A stretch of DNA of 64,000 bases from contig JAECUM010010954.1 in assembly GCA_016617855.1 (NCBI GenBank), positions 1 to 64,000 on the forward strand. Direction: 5' to 3'. Positions 19,859 through 32,260 of the stretch are shown here, piece after piece (the stretch's first letter is position 1; each line of letters begins with the position of its first letter). This DNA is from Megalonaias nervosa. Taxonomy: Eukaryota; Mollusca; Bivalvia; Unionida; Unionidae. Made by a program: the position numbers and the translations under genes. The notes beneath the pieces are model-generated. The model searched no databases. It saw nothing but the letters and a program-made list of their open reading frames with translations, and was not told the origin of the DNA.

Positions 19859-21041
19859 ATAAGGAGCTATTATACAAAATTTGGAACATTAGTAGGCGAT
19901 TCATCAGCTGAAAGTACAACAATAACACACGGCAAGGTTGATTTATCAGGCTATCTAAAAAAATCCGGCGACACAATGACGGGAAACTTGTTTATGTCAA
20001 ATCAACGAATATTAGAGTTAGAAACAGATTATCCGCCAATAAATGTCTTTGATACACAAGCTGTTAGTTATGCGCAACTTAAATTAGTTGACAATAATAA
20101 ACTAGATAAATCTGGTGGAACTTTAAGCGGTAACTTAGATATATCAGGAAAAAAAATTATAAATTTAGAGACCAGGTATCCACCAGCAAACTTAAATCAA
20201 ACTCAAGCGGTAAGTTATTTGCAGTTAAAGTATGTTGATGATAACAAACTTAATAAAAAAGGTGGGACAGTTACAGGTAATATGAATATGTCAGGAAAAA
20301 AAATTATAGATCTTGGAAACCCAGCTGCAGAATCAGACGCAGCAACAAAAAAATACATCGATGATCAAGAATCTAAGTACGTATTAATCAACGGTGGTAT
20401 AATGCGAGCATTTCTCAACATGAACAATAATGGTATTAATAATCTCAGAACACCAGAAACAGATTTCGACGCTGCAACGAAGAAATATGTAGACGATAAG
20501 GAAATTCCTATGACAACTTCGTTAGCTACAATTAATAATGAAATGACTACACTCAGTACTAATTTTTCTAATCATTTACAAACGTTCTTAAATTTTCGTA
20601 GAAATATAAACAAATCTATTAATGATTTTTTTGGAAGTCCAGCGGTTGTAGATATCAATCTCGCTGACATTAACACAAAACTCAACGACATTATTAACGG
20701 AATACCTAATACCATTGAAAAAAACAAATCTAGTAAAAGAGTTGCTTGCTAAAATTCCACACGGACAAATTGGAAGTGTCGCGTACGCAGTATTATCACG
20801 ATCAAGAACATGGACACGGCAAAGTAACACTATCAAACATATCGCAGAAGTAACCGGGCTATACAGGTTATCCTTGTACGGCGCTGATATTACTGCGTCT
20901 ACTTCATCAGCACCGAATGTATATCATAATCCTGAACTGATGGTTATAAATAAGAACGACGAAGGAACATTTCTACTGGAACCATCTGATAAAAAAATTA
21001 ACCAAAATTCATTACTTTTTTTGTCCGGAATTTGTAACTAA
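19859..21041 (+). pseudogene. Fibre-like protein with tail-fibre repeats and knob-like end, frameshifted
   Basis: The shaft holds repeats of the form LDISGKKIINLE and DAATKKYVDD (at least four between 19950 and 20500), with SGGTLSGN and KGGTVTGN linkers, as in phage tail fibres and adintovirus fibres. The frame is open from 19859, but its first codon there is ATA; the first ATG is at 19976. A 1-nt shift in the A-run near 20720-20730 separates the shaft from the C-terminal ~100 residues (IGSVAYAVLSRSR, LYGADITASTSSA, GTFLLEPSD), which look like a compact head domain ending at 21041. It would serve attachment. It is divergent from the ATPase. Confidence 0.8.
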
Positions 21042-21138
21042 ATCTCATCAATTAATTATAATTGATTAAATGACAGTATAATAAATCAAACCCAGGAATT
21101 GACAATATTGTATAAAATATGTAAACAAATATTATATA

Positions 21139-21561
21139 ATGAAAAAACATATAGTTGATTTTAATCATATTTCAGAAAAAATTCCAAAACAAGATGTGGA
21201 CGCTCTAATGCAATATTACAAATATTATCATAAAAAACTTTGGTGCGTAAAGAAATGTTACAAATACTATAACAGAATACTTCGAATGATATCATATTTG
21301 CCACTGTTAATGACTAGCTCCGGTATAATTTCAAGTGGAGCATCATTAAACCCGTTTTTGTTAATAATATCTGGTGTGGGTGTTTCTCTTGCAACAGCGT
21401 GTAAAAAAATTGAGCCTCGTCTTGCGACTAAAAAAAATGCTTGTAAAACAGCAAGTATCACCTATAAAAAATTACTTGATCAAATACGATCTTATTTGCG
21501 GGGTATAAAATATGATATGGACGATTTAATACGTGAGTTCCGTATTATTGACAGTATGTAA
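21139..21561 (+). CDS. Membrane protein with two hydrophobic segments
   Basis: An open frame of 140 codons lies downstream of the fibre gene. Two hydrophobic stretches (MISYLPLLMTSSGIISSG and FLLIISGVGVSLATA) look like a helical hairpin, with basic and Tyr/Lys-rich regions on both sides (YYKYYHKKLW). The TAA at 21559-21561 is followed in the same frame by ~25 more open codons (RVSRYEKDYHKIWVTTVDV) to a TAA at 21637-21639. These resemble a natural C-terminus, so the first stop may be a nonsense mutation. Such proteins accompany the fibre in related elements; their role is not known. Confidence 0.65.
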   Translation: MKKHIVDFNHISEKIPKQDVDALMQYYKYYHKKLWCVKKCYKYYNRILRMISYLPLLMTSSGIISSGASLNPFLLIISGVGVSLATACKKIEPRLATKKNACKTASITYKKLLDQIRSYLRGIKYDMDDLIREFRIIDSM

Positions 21562-21635
21562 ACAGATATTCTACCAATGAGAGTCAGCAGATATGAAAAA
21601 GATTATCATAAAATATGGGTTACAACAGTAGATGT

Positions 21636-21929
21636 TTAATTTTGTATAGCTTTAGAAATATCATTATCAAATAAAATATCCACCATATTGTAAATAGATG
21701 TCATCACATCATCTGCCCAACCCGCTATTCTCATATCATTTCAGCCGCGAATAACCAAACTGACCCATATTTTGGTGATATATGATATCCAACTTTTTTT
21801 AATACAATCGCTTTTTATTTTAGTTTTTATACCAGTATAACTTGAGGCTGCTCTAATCGAATTAAATCTCTTACAAAATTTATTTGTCAGATCAAATCCA
21901 ACATGTCGGGTTGACTTATAGTAATACAT
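21636..21929 (-). pseudogene. TIR-encoded small protein, right copy (frameshifted), IENR1/NUMOD1-like
   Basis: This is the partner of the frame at 5280-5584, with ATG at 21929 and a stop at 21636-21638. It is intact at the point where the left copy is broken. It carries one extra A in a homopolymer near 21797-21803 and one A fewer near 21738, so the middle third is out of frame. The two TIR copies therefore have different lesions. The stop region overlaps, by 4 nt, the extended frame of the membrane-protein gene that converges on it (TAA at 21637-21639). Confidence 0.5.
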
Positions 21930-22186
21930 TATATATAATATTTCATTTGTTTAATTAATTTTGTCTAAACTATAAAAATAATAAGTATAGGGCTGTAATA
22001 GTAGTAGAATAAGGTAAGTTGTTCCTATCTCAGAGACCCCCTACCCCAACAAAACAAATTTTGTCAGAAATATGTTAGAAAAGCCTTATCATATGAAAGT
22101 TATCATTTTAAGCTAGAAAAGGCTGCTGACAAAAATGTTAACGTATAACGTTTTGGGGGGTAGGGGCGTCTCTGAGAGAGGAACCT
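21645..22186 (-). repeat. Right terminal inverted repeat of the Polinton
   Basis: This is the reverse-complement partner of 5040-5566. The outermost bases AGGTTCCT (minus strand) match the left end. The flanks beyond differ from the left flank. Confidence 0.92.
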
Positions 22187-22195
22187 TACCTTAAT
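22008..22195. repeat. Terminal palindrome, right end of the Polinton
   Basis: The inner arm AATAAGGTAAG followed by GTTCCTATCTCAGAGACC is mirrored by the outer arm GGCGTCTCTGAGAGAGGAAC followed by CTTACCTTAAT. As on the left, the outermost ~10 bp pair with the local inner arm and not with the other end of the element. Confidence 0.85.
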
Positions 22196-24539
22196 CTATT
22201 ACTTCATCGCCCTCTTTTTATTCTCGTTTTGTTTTTCACGAATATGCAATAAACGAAAAAATATGTCATCCAAATTAATGAACCTAATCGATGGGTAATA
22301 GAAAATCTGATTAGCTCAATCAGTAAGCATGAAACTTCATATTAGCTAAACTTTCTAATAACATTTCACTGGGTTCGCAATGATCGTTTAGCAGGTTTAG
22401 CATATTCACCAGAAATGAGGAAATCTTATCTCAGGCAGCCGCGGGTGAAAAGAGAGCTCAACAAATTTTCGTTCGTGGCTTGAGACACAGAGAAGGATCT
22501 AAATTGGCTTTTCAAATAAAGCTTGGGATATTCATTCCGTTATTTATGCTACAGTTATGTTAAAAAGTATGCTTGAGAGCACGAGTAGTAAGTCAATCGA
22601 TTAACAGAAATCTTTAATCCTTTGCTCATGCTATTAAGAAAATGTATTATGCCCTACTCTGCATATGAATCCTGTCAATGTCTTTGTCTGTACAACATCC
22701 TTCCTAATTGCCGTGAAATTTAGTAAATAGCAAGGTCATCACCTGCAGATGTGTTTATTAACAAATAGCTCTTGATCACACGATTTTTGTACAAGTTCTT
22801 ACTTTGATTTCCAGCTCAATGCGTTGTATGACAAAATCTTGTGAATGCAGTTAGTCACAGGGTTTTCAATGAATCGCCGTGAAAATTGGGATGTGATATG
22901 GTTAGTAGCTAAAGATGCGGATATCGACAAATCAATGTGCTTCTGCGATTTCGCTAAGAGTTATTGCCATGAGTCTGACGTATTGTATGACAAAATCTTG
23001 TGAAAGCAACTAGTCTTCACCTTTTGAAAGAATCAGCATGAAACCTTGTAGATGTTACTGTCATCATTTGATGCACATATTGACAAATTACCATCCTCCC
23101 ACATATTTGTTTGACTTGCGGCCCTTTCTGTTCTTCAGTTGAATGCAGTGTAAGACAGAATCTTGTTAATGCAACCTGCCTTCCAGTATTTGATTGGTCA
23201 CTGTGACTCTTGTGCATATTATGGTCATGTCATAATGTGATGCATATGTTGGCACATTTTTATGCTCCCTTGATATTTGTAAGAGTTATTGCCCTTTCTG
23301 ACTCAACAGCTAGATGCTATATATTACAGAGCTCTCTGCATGATTTAACAATTGAAGCTTTACAACCACAATCCTATAAAAAAAACCTTTGAATCCATTA
23401 AACAGAAAATAAAATGTAAAATTTTGAAAATAGACTAGAAGCTGTCGGTCATGGGAGAATGGACTCTCACTACAGAGTTCTGTTACTGACTGTTCTCAGT
23501 GCATCTACTTCTACAGTTTCCGTGGATTTTTGTGAAACTTAGTATTGTAAGAGGTGGTGTGTCCTCTCTTTGTATAGAGGGTTTGTTAATAGATTTGGCG
23601 ATGGTTATCTAGAGGATGACCTCACTCGATGTTATTGCCCAGTGTGAGTGGATAGATAGAAGATCAACAGGGAACTGAGCAAGACTATTGAGGAGAAATA
23701 AAACAATACGAGCCCCGTTAAACAAGAAAAATAAAATAAATTTAATTAATTAATACATAAACTAAAATTGGCAACTTCGATTCAACAGATTTACATTAAT
23801 GGAATTTGATAGCAGTGTTCAAAATACGGATTCGTTCATCATGGTAACGAGTGGTGGAAAGAGTACAATGTCCTCGCCTGATTTGCATCACCTAGCGTCC
23901 TTTCTCTCTTGTCCCGTGTATCCCACGTCCCCCACTTCCACGTATATACTTCGTCCTTCCTCTGATCTTTCTATCCCGAACTCTTTCTCTATTTTCCGGA
24001 CTTTTCCTCTTGGGACTGTCCTCGTCAGTTTTTCGGGGAGAGAGAGCTCTTTCCTTAAATGACAAGATTACCACTAAATCTCTGTGTGTATCACCACCTA
24101 TCCGTATATAAAATTCTCTCACTTCCGTTACTCAGAAGCTTAACAAGCTATCCGAACACTGCATCAATTCTGACATAAGGCGACCTTACGATTAACGATC
24201 CTTACAAATGACCATTGTAATATACCAACTCTGACCTTAATTAGATCCTCGCTCTCGCTTCACAGCAGCAATTGACCCTAAATTAACACGCTCAGTGTAT
24301 ACATACAATATTGCCGTATATATCTGCATACGCTGCTATATGACTTCTTACAACTAACTAGTCAGTTCCACTCAACAAGATACATGCTCGATTTCTATTG
24401 CATAGGGTGAACTAAATTCTAGCTTACAGTAATCCTTAACCTACAAGATCATTTAAGCATTACCAAATCATATATAAAGATGCAATTATCATTAACTCAT
24501 GATAAACAGTATCGTCCTAACAGACAAAGGAAATTAATT
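22187..24539. other. Host-like gene-free DNA right of the Polinton
   Basis: No coding frame with recognisable motifs was found. One dispersed repeat lies at 22405-22535 (own entry). A faint tRNA-like phrase (AGCTCAATCAGTAAGCATG, then GGGTTCGCAATGA) precedes it at 22313-22384 and may be the head of a SINE-derived repeat. Confidence 0.5.
22405..22535 (+). repeat. Dispersed repeat, copy 1
   Basis: This shares clear DNA similarity with 36826-36950: GAGGAAATCTTATCTCAGGC and CAGCCGCGGGTGAAAAGAGA, then CGTGGCTTG and TCTGATATGGCTTGTCAAAT-like sequence. No open frame is conserved. It is probably part of an unidentified mobile-element family. Confidence 0.7.
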
Positions 24540-24676
24540 CATATAACCCTATGAAATGCTACACATTTGAAAATTTGGATTACATCATATAACCCGATGA
24601 AATGCTACACATTTGAAAATTTGGATTAATTCATATAACCCTATGAAATCCTACACATCTGAAACTTTGGATACAT
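24540..24676 (+). repeat. Tandem repeat, three 46-bp units
   Basis: Units start at 24540, 24586 and 24632, each beginning CATATAACCC and containing TGAAATGCTACACATTTGAA or a close variant. The third unit is the most diverged. Confidence 0.88.
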
Positions 24677-24679
24677 GCA

Positions 24680-26289
24680 ATCCGTCAATTCTATCAATGA
24701 ACTAGTAACTGTAAAATTAAAGAAATAAATTGCATAACAACTCTAGTATATCAACAGATTTATATGAAATTGAATAAACGATGCATAGTATGGATCACAG
24801 TTATATCAAACAAATTTGCATACAACAAAGCAACAAAATAAAGAATTACATGGAAATACAAATTGCGCACCTTAACGCTGTTTTCTTTTAACACAAATTG
24901 TGCGTCCTAGCACTATAGCCTGTCTTTCCTTTAAAGACAGCTACTTGGTCCCTTTTACTTGTTTCTTTTAACGAGGAAGCACTATTCTCTAGGTTTCCAC
25001 GGACTCTACTTTTGTCTTCTCTCAAGATTAAAATCGGACTAAAGAATTTTTGACCATGGTCCCTTTTAAATTCCATTACTTCTAAAGTGTACGCTTTAAT
25101 TTAACTGACCAATCGTAAGCAACTGTTCCTAAATGTTCCCCAAGATAATCATGTCTTTCATCAGATTCTGACGGCCTAGAATCTGAGAAATTCGATGCAT
25201 ATCGACTTCCCTTTGAAGATCAATTATTTGACATGAGGTTCCTTTCATGAGGTTATGGTCTGTAGCTCTAATGTGCTTTCTCCAGGAACCGTTACAACGT
25301 CTGGGTCAATTCTCACTGAATCTTAGATGTGGGCTTTCCAAGTTTAACAGATGAGAAGAGGAAATTGTGAAAGTGACCTTCCACAAAGACATTTCTGGCT
25401 TGACTATGATAAAATTTTAATGCACAATTTATTCAAGTTTAAGGTTCGATACTTGTTCAAAATTCGACACATTACAAGTATGTTATGGTCATCGTTGGAA
25501 TATATGCATGTCGACCAGTCATTGTACTCGATATATTTTTGGAATAGTTATGAATTTTTTAAATTATATTTTCATCTACATCATAGAGGTGAGATGCAGG
25601 ATTGGCAGGGGTACACTTAGATGAGCAAATTGCTCAATATTCGTCTAATTAATGTATTTAGAAATATCACTTTACCCGAAGCAGATAAAAATATTGACCT
25701 CCGATTTTTCTATACTTTGATGTTTGACATTTTTGGCTATCGAGTTACTTATTTACTGGTAAATTAAAATACTTGAACACAAAAATGATTCATAAGCAGT
25801 GTATAAAAATGGAGAAAAAAAATGTAAGTGCTCCAATTTTTACATTTTGGATTGTATATTGAAATAATTTGTTAACATATCTAAAGGTGATCATGTATCA
25901 GATGCACACGTACGAAAGGACAATATATAACTTGAATTATTGGCAAGAAGGTATTTTTAAGTGTTCGGATATTTACAGGTTTTACTGTACATGTTTATAC
26001 ATATATGTTTGTATCTGAACGAAACGCGTTACTATATACGCACATAGCTTTCTGTTAGTTCATATATATATATACATACATTGCTGTCGAAAGGTAGGTT
26101 TACACCTTGACATGTTTATCTTTTGCTGCTTGTTACAAGCATCAATATTTGGAACAAAAGTATTAACTATTTGCGTACTGACGAGTGTTTCCTTCCCAAA
26201 CTTTCAATCAATATCTTGTCAAGTGACTCGTTCAGTTGATTTGATATAATTACTGCTTTTGTGATAGTTATAAGGGAACAATTGTGGGA
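24680..26289. other. Gene-free AT-rich DNA
   Basis: Only short random frames are present. No splice-bordered exon, transposon terminus or RNA gene was recognised. Confidence 0.45.
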
Positions 26290-27217
26290 TGGAGCAGCAG
26301 TGGAGGGTGTGTTCATAACCCATTGCTGGATATTGGTTACATCGCTTGACAATGGTTATATTGCGAGGCATAGTATAATATGATATTTGACAGAATAATA
26401 TATTTTTATACAAGGAAATTAGGTCAAGTAATTTTATTAAATCAGTTGAATTGAATAATGTGCTGGTTTTTATTACGTGTATGTAAGGTGCCAAATATTG
26501 TGAAGATTTTGTAATACGTTTTGTTGGGGTCCGCGTGACACGTACTCATTAAGTTTTGATGTATTAGCTAGGAACGCCATAGCTTGGCTACTTCTAATAA
26601 TTATTCTGTTCATTGTTGGGCATGAACTGAGTTTAAATTAGGACCCACTTGTTGACAGTTAGAACAACCGGGGGGTGGGGTGTTGATGTTGTCGTGAGGT
26701 TCTAGCGGTAAAGTATCCAAAGTGACATGTACCAGGAGAGAGTAATTTAATTAAGTTGTGGTCGATTTGAAACAGGTGTCATAAAATGATATTTTCCAGA
26801 ATAGTTATTAATAAAGGCGGACTATATGATTTTCTGACTTCGATGGAAGTGATAAAGATTTTTGGCGGGTAAAGTAGTAATCCTGATTGGCAAAGCTAAA
26901 CGAGGAGGTGTCTTGTCAGACAGAATGCAGGTGTTTTAGAATCGCTCCCCTCGTGGAACTAATCAGTCCAAGTTTTTCCATAGAAGGGGAAATCTTGACT
27001 CCGGGTGCAGAAAGTGTTCTCCCAGTATAGATAGTCCACGGGAAAAGGGGTCTGGAAATTTGTGAGCCCCTTATCAAGAGAAAGACGAAAGGAATTATTT
27101 GAAGATAGCGAGCGAGAGCTCGGAAAGGCACAAAGGAAAAATGAAATAGTTCCACACATGACTGTACAGTGGGAAAGATAGCGAAGTCCGAAATAAGATG
27201 ATGACCCGGCAGCGGCT

Positions 27218-27220
<3 letters not shown>

Positions 27221-27291
<71 letters not shown>
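27221..27291 (+). repeat. (GA)n microsatellite
   Basis: About 35 uninterrupted GA dinucleotides. The poly-Ser-Leu frames on the other strand are artefacts of this tract. Confidence 0.99.
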
Positions 27292-27292
<1 letters not shown>

Positions 27293-29859
27293 AATCAACA
27301 GCTGTGATTGGGAAAGACCTGAAGCACTAGGCGATGCTGTCATACCAAGAAATCTGATTTCGATCATATGATGAAATTTGTTTTATCAGCAACAGAAAAA
27401 CTAAATGAATTTCGCATAATTTTCTAACTCAATTTAATAGAGAAATCGAATCATTCATATGTCATTTTTTATTTATGTAGTTGATTAAATTGGTGTATTT
27501 TACATACGGCGGCCCGTGTTATTCTGCTCTATATCTCTTTTCAGTTAGTTGTTATTCCATCCATTAAATTCATATTTTATGTTATTAATTACTCGATCTG
27601 GGCAATGACACCGTGGTCGATCGTTTAAATAACGATAACCAAAAACCATAAGGAGTGGAGAAGATCTCTCACATTATCATTCCACCGCCCTATTACAGTG
27701 CGTGGCAGTAATGAGTTTTACGTTGTGGTTTTAGTTTGATGCCATTCCACAGGTTAACAGTACACTTACCAAGTTTCTTTGTTTGAAAATTTCCGTGTTT
27801 TGCTTCGTGTTAGAAAATATTTTCTTAGTGCAGTGTAATTAGATATAAATAATGGAAAATCAGTTTGGTTAAACAGCCGGCCAGAATTCTTCAAGCGATT
27901 TTCAAGTTTTCACAGAAGAGCAAGAGCTTATTATCTAAATAATTAATCGTATAAAAGAGAGACATTGACATGCAATTAAAAAATATTCAGTTTTTACTAT
28001 TCAACTTTCTTTCTTATTTTATTTCGTGGATTTACTCACACACTTTGGTTAATATAAATGATAAATTATGATTTCTGTATAATTTATGAAATACTAAAAC
28101 ACTAATGCACTAATTACATAATCTTTGGTGTTCTCTTATGCAGGGAATATTCATTACCAAACATTATAATTGCACATCAAACTGTTGAATGTATTCTACT
28201 ACAACACAGTCTAAAAGTGATTATTTCTACAATGGATCACGTGACGTTATCTTCTCTTCCATTGCACCCCCCCCCCCCAACTATACATTCATACGTAACA
28301 TACAAATATGAGCCTGACAATATAAATTTTTCATCAATGTGTATCATTTACATATTTGTACTATTTGTATTGGATTCATGCTCATTTTTGGACGATGTGT
28401 TGACAATTGACTGTAATATATCTCTTTAAATGAGTAAGTAAAGATATATACACACAACAGATCACTAAGACTTGTGATCTATTTATAATGCTTGGAAAGT
28501 CCCTGTTATTTATAACTATTCGAGTGTGTTTTCGAGTACAGTTAAAGTTATTTATGTACGCCAAGGTTCTCCTTCAGTGTTCATGTTTTACGCCTACACA
28601 GATGATATTTTGTTTACCTCTGCGAAGTAGATGTAAACTACTAACACTGGTGTCTGGTGTAGGTGAAAGTGGAGGCGTCGGCGTTCGCACATATTAAATA
28701 ATATGCATATGTACACTCACGCTGAATTTTGACTATTCTTTCTTCCTATGTCCTATGCGCCATTTTGGAGTGGTGGGTTTCATAGGACATACACACCCCC
28801 CCACCCCACCCCCCACCCATCGCGACTGGGAGGCTAACGTTGTGAAGACATGTAGAGTGGTTATGCAATCTTGGTAAATTTTGCGCTTGGAAGAGATTTT
28901 TGTTAAAACACACTATAATGCCGAACGTATTGCATTATGTTTTCTGTTCGCCGTCCTTCTGTTAACAATTTGGTATCTACACAATACTTCATTGTCCATG
29001 ATCTATAGTAACCAAACATTGTGGGTGGCTTGTATTTGGTGTAAAGATTTAGGTCACTTCGACTGAAAGAAGATAAACGGTTTCTGCACAATAACTCGAG
29101 TTTTCCTTCAATACAGCTTTTAAACTCTGTGAATAATGAGCAAATAAAATCATACACGTATATACACCCATGCTGAATTTCAGTCCTGTTTTCTTACTGT
29201 GTTTTATGAGCCATTTTGTGAGTGGGTTTCATAGCACTTTACCCCTAGGGACGGGATTGAGGAGGCTAACTTTATAGATGCATGTACAGGGGTTGTATAT
29301 TCTTGGTTATGTCTTACATTAGTACACATTTTTATACCCCGCCATAAGGCAGAACTTGTTATGTATAATATGTCCCTTTATCCTGTCCTTCTATTACCAA
29401 TTTCGTCTCCACATAATAACTTTATTGTCAACGATCTATAGTTGCCAACCATTGTGGATGGCTTGCATTTGGGGTAAGGATTTAGTTCACTGTGACTGAA
29501 AGGTGGTAAGCGGTTTCTACACAACAACGCAGAGTTCTCTGTACAGTTTCTAAACTCTGTGAATACATTGCACAAGGGGTACGGAATAATCAAATTGATA
29601 TTAGAGTCAAAATTTCAAAGGTCAAGGTCAGTGTGAATAAAATCATACAATAATGGTTCCACAAAATACTTTATGTTCTACATGACATATCTCAATAAAA
29701 CTTTGTGGATGGTTTGCACTTTGGGTGAGGAAGAAGCGTTTTTATTTCTCGGGTATTAGATGAGGAAATCATGGTCATATTGACTGAAATAAGAAAATAG
29801 TTGCTGTGCAAACATTTCAGTTATTTCCTTAGATGACTATTTACCATGGGGGAAGGTTA

Positions 29860-30960
<1,101 letters not shown>

Positions 30961-31821
30961 GTCTGCTTTAAAGAGATTGCACGCTTTCGAGACTTTGTTG
31001 AAATTTTACCATTAAAGTTCATTTATGTTCCAGCTGTAGACATTGATTATTGAATGCATCTTCGTGACTTCTACACCTTTACGTTTTACTAGCCTGGATC
31101 AAGTATTTGCGCTTATGATTATATATATATATTCATCTCTGCTGGATCTTAATACATTCTATCCTACTGAGAGAACTTTTCTGACAAGTGCAGTCGGAAG
31201 TCAGAGTAAAAATGTCGAATCAGTGCTAAGTTTTCTATATTAAGAATTATACATTGCATCTTATGATTGGTTGTACACTCGAATGAATATAGGAACTGGG
31301 TGATGGATGACTTTCTTCTTGTAAATTCTGGCTTTTAGGGGTGGACATAGCTAATATAATATCAGGCACACTTTAAGAAGAATCGTTGAAACAGATGATA
31401 ATAATAAACAACATTAATATATGGATATGATCAAATCAGTAAAATCAATCTAAACGTGGATACAATATAATAAATTGTTCTTTTTATTGTTTAGTGCCTT
31501 TGAAAACAAGTAATAGTTCCATAGGTATGTATAAAGGTTGATGGGTGATTGGTTGGCATGAAGGTTGCTTTAGATAATGTCAGCACAATACTGGTTATAT
31601 AGTGCCGATTAAAATTTAAAGTTTAAAGTTTGAAAAGAAAGATAAAATGTAAAATAAATGTTTACAAGTAAATTTTAGTTACAAAAGGGACCAAGATCAC
31701 TTTATACTGAATTTATTTTCTGCATAATACTATTTAAAATGGTTACTAGAAACTGATATTTTATGTAGAGACGAATTATCTATTCGTTGATTAAACTCTG
31801 GTTTACTATTGTCGAAACAGG

Positions 31822-32160
31822 GACCGCTCTGGTGGGCTAGTGGTTAGAGCGTCCTTCCCGAATGCGGGAGGTCGTGGGCTCGAAACCCCGGCCGGGTCAT
31901 ATCAGAGACTTATAAAAATGGTACTTGCAGCTGCCTCGCTAGGCGCTCAGCATTAAGAGGTTAGTATTAGGTCTGGTCGGCCTGTTATCAGGATAATGTG
32001 ACTGGGTGGAACATTATGCTACATGACTACGGCATGATGCCCCAATGCTAGACATCACTATATACTGTCACACTGCAGACATCGTAGCAATATGACTGAA
32101 AATGTTTTAAAGCTGCGTTAAAAAAACAAACAAAAAACCCCCACACAACACAAACACACT
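31822..32160 (+). mobile_element. tRNA-derived SINE, family A, copy 1
   Basis: The tRNA-like head has an A box (GGCTAGTGGTTAGAGCG, 31835-31851) and a B box (GGGCTCGAAACCC, 31876-31888). It is followed by a body shared with the copy at 61698-61990: GGTACTTGCAGCTGCCTCGC, GCTCAGCATTAAGAGGTTAG, GATAATGTGACTGG, ATATGACTGAAAA. It ends in an A/C-rich tail. The homologous position in segmental copy 2 (about 44470) lacks it. No clear target-site duplication was seen. Confidence 0.85.
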
Positions 32161-32260
32161 TTTAGCGCAATACAGTAACAGTACTTGGGTGTATATGATT
32201 TCATTTTTGTGATAGATCCGATCTGTTAGGTACGCAGTTATTCCTTTGAGAGCTCTTTGA

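Larger units (their letters stand above)
5040..22186. mobile_element. Polinton/Maverick (adintovirus-like) endogenous element, 17.1 kb
   Basis: The element is bounded by ~530-bp terminal inverted repeats that begin AGGTTCCT at both ends. Inside are the hallmark genes: protein-primed family B DNA polymerase, retroviral-type integrase, FtsK/HerA-type packaging ATPase, adenain-like cysteine protease, double-jelly-roll major capsid protein, and penton-like minor capsid protein. It also has a fibre-like gene and small adenovirus-core-like proteins. This gene set is diagnostic of Polintons and the adintovirus group. Several genes are interrupted, many at A/T homopolymers, so the copy is probably defective. 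No direct repeat (target-site duplication) was found at the edges. Confidence 0.93.

Noticed and set aside
22313..22535. Full tRNA-derived SINE at the right of the Polinton
   Set aside because: The tRNA-like boxes are weak and the second copy at 36826 lacks that head, so only a dispersed repeat is called.
23799..24062. 87-codon Ser-rich frame
   Set aside because: No recognisable family and no supporting context.
26959..27367. Ser/Leu-rich open frames on the minus strand
   Set aside because: They are the (GA)n tract read in other frames.
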